Source: Deltaproteobacteria bacterium
GTDB taxonomy: Bacteria; Desulfobacterota; Binatia; UBA9968
DNA: 6,514 nucleotides
Assembly: GCA_005878685.1 (NCBI GenBank)
Contig: VBLN01000093.1
Coordinates: forward strand, 1 to 6,514
Direction: 5' to 3'
The notes beneath the pieces were generated by a model. It ran no database searches, was not told where the DNA came from, and saw nothing but the letters and a program-made list of their open reading frames with translations. Shown here piece by piece: positions 4,687-6,514 of this stretch (positions within the stretch are counted from its first letter, which is position 1; each line of letters starts with the position of its first letter). The position numbers and the translations under genes are program-made.

Positions 4687-5106
4687 TTAATCGATCTCTT
4701 TCCAAACCTTCGCAAGGCTATCCCCGTAGACGCTGAGGTCCCACTCGCAGAAGTAGCCGAACGGAGTGAGCCACACCCTGTAGTCCGTTTCTTGAAGGCG
4801 CTGAGCCAGGTCGATTAGAAATGACTGGGCCGAAGCTGGAGCTGCAGCCTCTGCGCCAAGGTGAGCAAAAGAGTGCAATACGATGTTCTTGAGGCTTCTC
4901 TTATTGGCCAGCCATTTGATGTGCTTTAAGGCTTTCCGAAGGACTGAGACTTTTTTCGTCTCTTTTTCATCGTCCGGCTCGAGTTGGAGAAAAACGACCA
5001 AGCTATCTGTGACAGCCTCCTCAACTTCTTGGTCCGGCGCATCCGGGAGACTTTTAGAGTGGGACTTCCAGCGGAAGCGTTTGGCCTGAAAACAAAGAAG
5101 CTTCAT
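4687..5106 (-). CDS. Free-standing archaeal-type threonyl-tRNA synthetase editing domain
   Basis: The 139-residue product matches the N-terminal editing domain of archaeal ThrRS, a D-aminoacyl-tRNA-deacylase-like fold that hydrolyses Ser-tRNA(Thr). Recognised blocks are MKLLCFQAKRF (1-11), the acidic middle VVFLQLEPDD (37-46), IVLHSFAHLG (75-84) with His82, and TPFGYFCEWDLSVYG (114-128). The whole protein is the domain; no catalytic or anticodon-binding synthetase part is attached. From memory, archaeal enzymes use a Lys in a GYYK motif and a Glu 13 residues later. Here those positions are Cys120 and Lys133, so activity or substrate may differ. I use the ATG at 5106 because the homologous N-terminus starts there; a GTG at 5139, six bases after the trpG stop, would add eleven residues and give tight coupling. 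The gene lies between trpG and the dehydrogenase, probably in one transcript. Confidence 0.82.
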   Translation of the reverse strand: MKLLCFQAKRFRWKSHSKSLPDAPDQEVEEAVTDSLVVFLQLEPDDEKETKKVSVLRKALKHIKWLANKRSLKNIVLHSFAHLGAEAAAPASAQSFLIDLAQRLQETDYRVWLTPFGYFCEWDLSVYGDSLAKVWKEID

Positions 5107-5145
5107 AAGACGGGTTGATAGCCCTACGGGCCAGGACACATCGGA

Positions 5146-5712
5146 TCAGTAGTAAGCCAAAAAATTCTTAAGCAGTCGCTTTCCGTCATCGGTCAGAATC
5201 GACTCAGGATGGAATTGGACGCCTTCCACGGGATGACTCCGGTGGCGCACGCCCATGATCACGCTATCGGCAGTTCTGGCGCTGACGCTGAGATCCTCGG
5301 GTAAGCGCTCAGGACTAATCACTAGAGAGTGGTAGCGCATCGCGGGGAAAGGGTTTTTTAATGACTGGTAGATCGTTTTGGAGTCGTGGATGATGTCGGA
5401 GAGCTTGCCGTGCATGATGCTGGGCGCGCGCACGATCTCGCCGCCGTAGGTCGCGCCGATGCACTGGTGCCCAAGACAGACCCCAAGGATGGGAGTCTGT
5501 GCGCCGAAGTGTCGGATCACGTCGCAGGATATACCAGCTTCTTTAGGCGTGCAGGGTCCGGGGGAGATGACGATCTTCTCGGGCCGGAGCTCCTCGATCT
5601 CCTTCAAAGAAATCTTATTGTTCCTGAAGACCCGGACCTCGGCTCCTAGCTCTCCAAGGTAGTGAAAGAGGTTGTAGGTGAAGGAATCGTAGTTATCGAT
5701 TAAAAGTATCAT
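5146..5712 (-). CDS. trpG: Anthranilate synthase component II (glutamine amidotransferase)
   Basis: The 188-residue class I glutamine amidotransferase releases ammonia from glutamine and passes it to TrpE for anthranilate synthesis. Typical blocks are MILLIDNYDSFTYNL (1-15), the oxyanion loop VISPGPCTP (48-56), the nucleophile elbow GVCLGHQ (77-83) with Cys79, the inter-subunit MHGK (100-103), and VQFHPES (165-171) with His168 and Glu170. The catalytic triad is therefore complete and the length is normal. The ATG is the only in-frame start; its local ribosome site is weak (ACAAG), while a strong AAGGAG lies 22 bases upstream, too far for normal use. The gap to trpE is 36 bases. In many bacteria the same subunit also serves aminodeoxychorismate synthase (PabA), and sequence alone does not exclude that dual role. 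Confidence 0.92.
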   Translation of the reverse strand: MILLIDNYDSFTYNLFHYLGELGAEVRVFRNNKISLKEIEELRPEKIVISPGPCTPKEAGISCDVIRHFGAQTPILGVCLGHQCIGATYGGEIVRAPSIMHGKLSDIIHDSKTIYQSLKNPFPAMRYHSLVISPERLPEDLSVSARTADSVIMGVRHRSHPVEGVQFHPESILTDDGKRLLKNFLAYY

Positions 5713-5748
5713 CTTGTTACGTTGCGTGGTCGCGCTCCTTTCGGTCGC

Positions 5749-6514
5749 CTATTTTCGCCTCCAGTTTTCCGCCAGTTCTATCGCCTTGAGCATGGCCCGC
5801 GCCTTGCTCAGCGTCTCCTGGTATTCCTTCTCCGGATCCGAATCCGCGACGATTCCTGCGCCGGCGTTGATATAAGCCTTTTTCCCCCGCATTAAGATAG
5901 TCCGGATGACGATGCAGGTATCGAGATTGCCGTTGAAACTGAAGTAGCCGATCGCTCCGGCGTAAAGACCCCTTTTCTGAGGCTCCAGTTCGCTGATAAT
6001 CTGCATCGCCCTGATCTTGGGGGCGCCTGATACGGTGCCGGCCGGGAAGCTCGAGACGAAAAGGTCGAAGGGGCTTTTTCCCGCTGCCAATCTTCCTCGG
6101 ATGTTGGAGACAAGGTGAATCACGTGAGAGTATCGCTCGATCACCATGAGTTCGTTGACTTCGATCGATCCGACTTCGGCGATCCGTCCGACGTCGTTTC
6201 GCCCCAAGTCCACGAGCATGATGTGCTCCGCTTTCTCCTTCGGATCGGCCAGAAGATCGGCCTCGAGTTCTCCTTCTTCTTTGGGACTCGATCCCCGCCG
6301 GCGCGTGCCGGCAATAGGTCGAAGCTCTATAGTCTTGTCGGTGAGACGAACCATGGTCTCGGGCGATGAGCCAATGACTCTTAGATCTTCGAGCTCCAGA
6401 TAAAACATGTAGGGCGAGGGGTTGATGAATCGTAGCGCTCGATAGATTTCGAACGGAGACGCTCGGGTTTGGGTTTCCAGTCTCTGACAGAGAACGACCT
6501 GGATGATGTCGCCA
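5749..6514 (-). CDS. trpE: Anthranilate synthase component I, C-terminal part (cut by the right edge)
   Basis: The last 254 residues of a chorismate-using enzyme are visible; the reading frame is open to the edge, so the Met at 6408 is internal. TrpE converts chorismate and ammonia to anthranilate, the first step of tryptophan synthesis. The visible part begins GDIIQVVLCQR (1-11). It continues with NPSPYMFYL (31-39), RPIAGTRRRG, AEHIMLVDLGRNDVGR, IERYSHVIHLVS, FPAGTVSGAPKIRAMQII and AGAGIVADSDPEKEYQET. PIAGT, with Ala where PabB proteins typically carry Lys (PIKGT), favours TrpE over PabB. The Glu residues in AEH and EYQET are the expected magnesium ligands. It is followed by trpG after 36 bases. 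The N-terminal tryptophan-feedback site and any attenuator lie outside the window. Confidence 0.93.
   Translation of the reverse strand, partial: GDIIQVVLCQRLETQTRASPFEIYRALRFINPSPYMFYLELEDLRVIGSSPETMVRLTDKTIELRPIAGTRRRGSSPKEEGELEADLLADPKEKAEHIMLVDLGRNDVGRIAEVGSIEVNELMVIERYSHVIHLVSNIRGRLAAGKSPFDLFVSSFPAGTVSGAPKIRAMQIISELEPQKRGLYAGAIGYFSFNGNLDTCIVIRTILMRGKKAYINAGAGIVADSDPEKEYQETLSKARAMLKAIELAENWRRK

Noticed and set aside
5749..6408. A complete 219-codon gene starting at the Met at 6408
   Set aside because: The frame stays open to the window edge and the upstream 35 codons (GDIIQVV, NPSPY) are conserved TrpE sequence, so the Met is internal.

Overview
The window is a piece of a bacterial chromosome, probably from an uncultured environmental lineage. 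The orphan NMT1/TauA-type binding protein, the D-2-hydroxyacid dehydrogenase, the free-standing threonyl-tRNA editing domain and the degenerate 7-base repeats between genes remind me of metagenome genomes of the Desulfobacterota/Binatia, Methylomirabilota or Tectomicrobia kind. That placement is a low-confidence inference. There is no rRNA, tRNA, CRISPR array, insertion sequence or phage gene.

Left part (1-1338, mostly minus strand). The first codons of a gene run off the left edge. Next come a secreted matrixin-like metalloprotease whose first zinc-ligand His is Tyr, and a 25-codon ridA remnant that keeps a good promoter and Shine-Dalgarno. The edge gene and the protease each lie behind a nearly identical minus-strand promoter (TTGACG-N16-TAGAAT, 29 of 32 bases the same), with 44 and 43 bases from the -10 box to the ATG. 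Degenerate heptamer arrays sit directly upstream of both promoters.

Middle part (1339-2544, plus strand). A 63-residue protein with two membrane helices is followed closely by a 96-residue HNH endonuclease-type protein. After an intergenic stretch of heptamer repeats comes a MacroD/YmdB-like macrodomain protein with all key residues.

Right part (2552-6514, minus strand). Five genes point left with short gaps: trpE (3' part only, running off the right edge), trpG, a free-standing archaeal-type ThrRS editing domain, a D-2-hydroxyacid dehydrogenase, and a secreted ABC substrate-binding protein. trpE and trpG together would make anthranilate from chorismate and glutamine. The editing-domain protein would act on mischarged tRNA, though two residues thought to be catalytic in archaeal homologues are changed. 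The last gene has its own extended -10 promoter with a palindrome just upstream, so it can probably be transcribed separately. It ends 7 bases from the end of the convergent macrodomain gene.

I see no single large undescribed system. The best leads are the duplicated promoter module, the His-to-Tyr metzincin, the ridA remnant ending at a heptamer array, the altered editing domain inside a trp cluster, and the two-helix/HNH gene pair.
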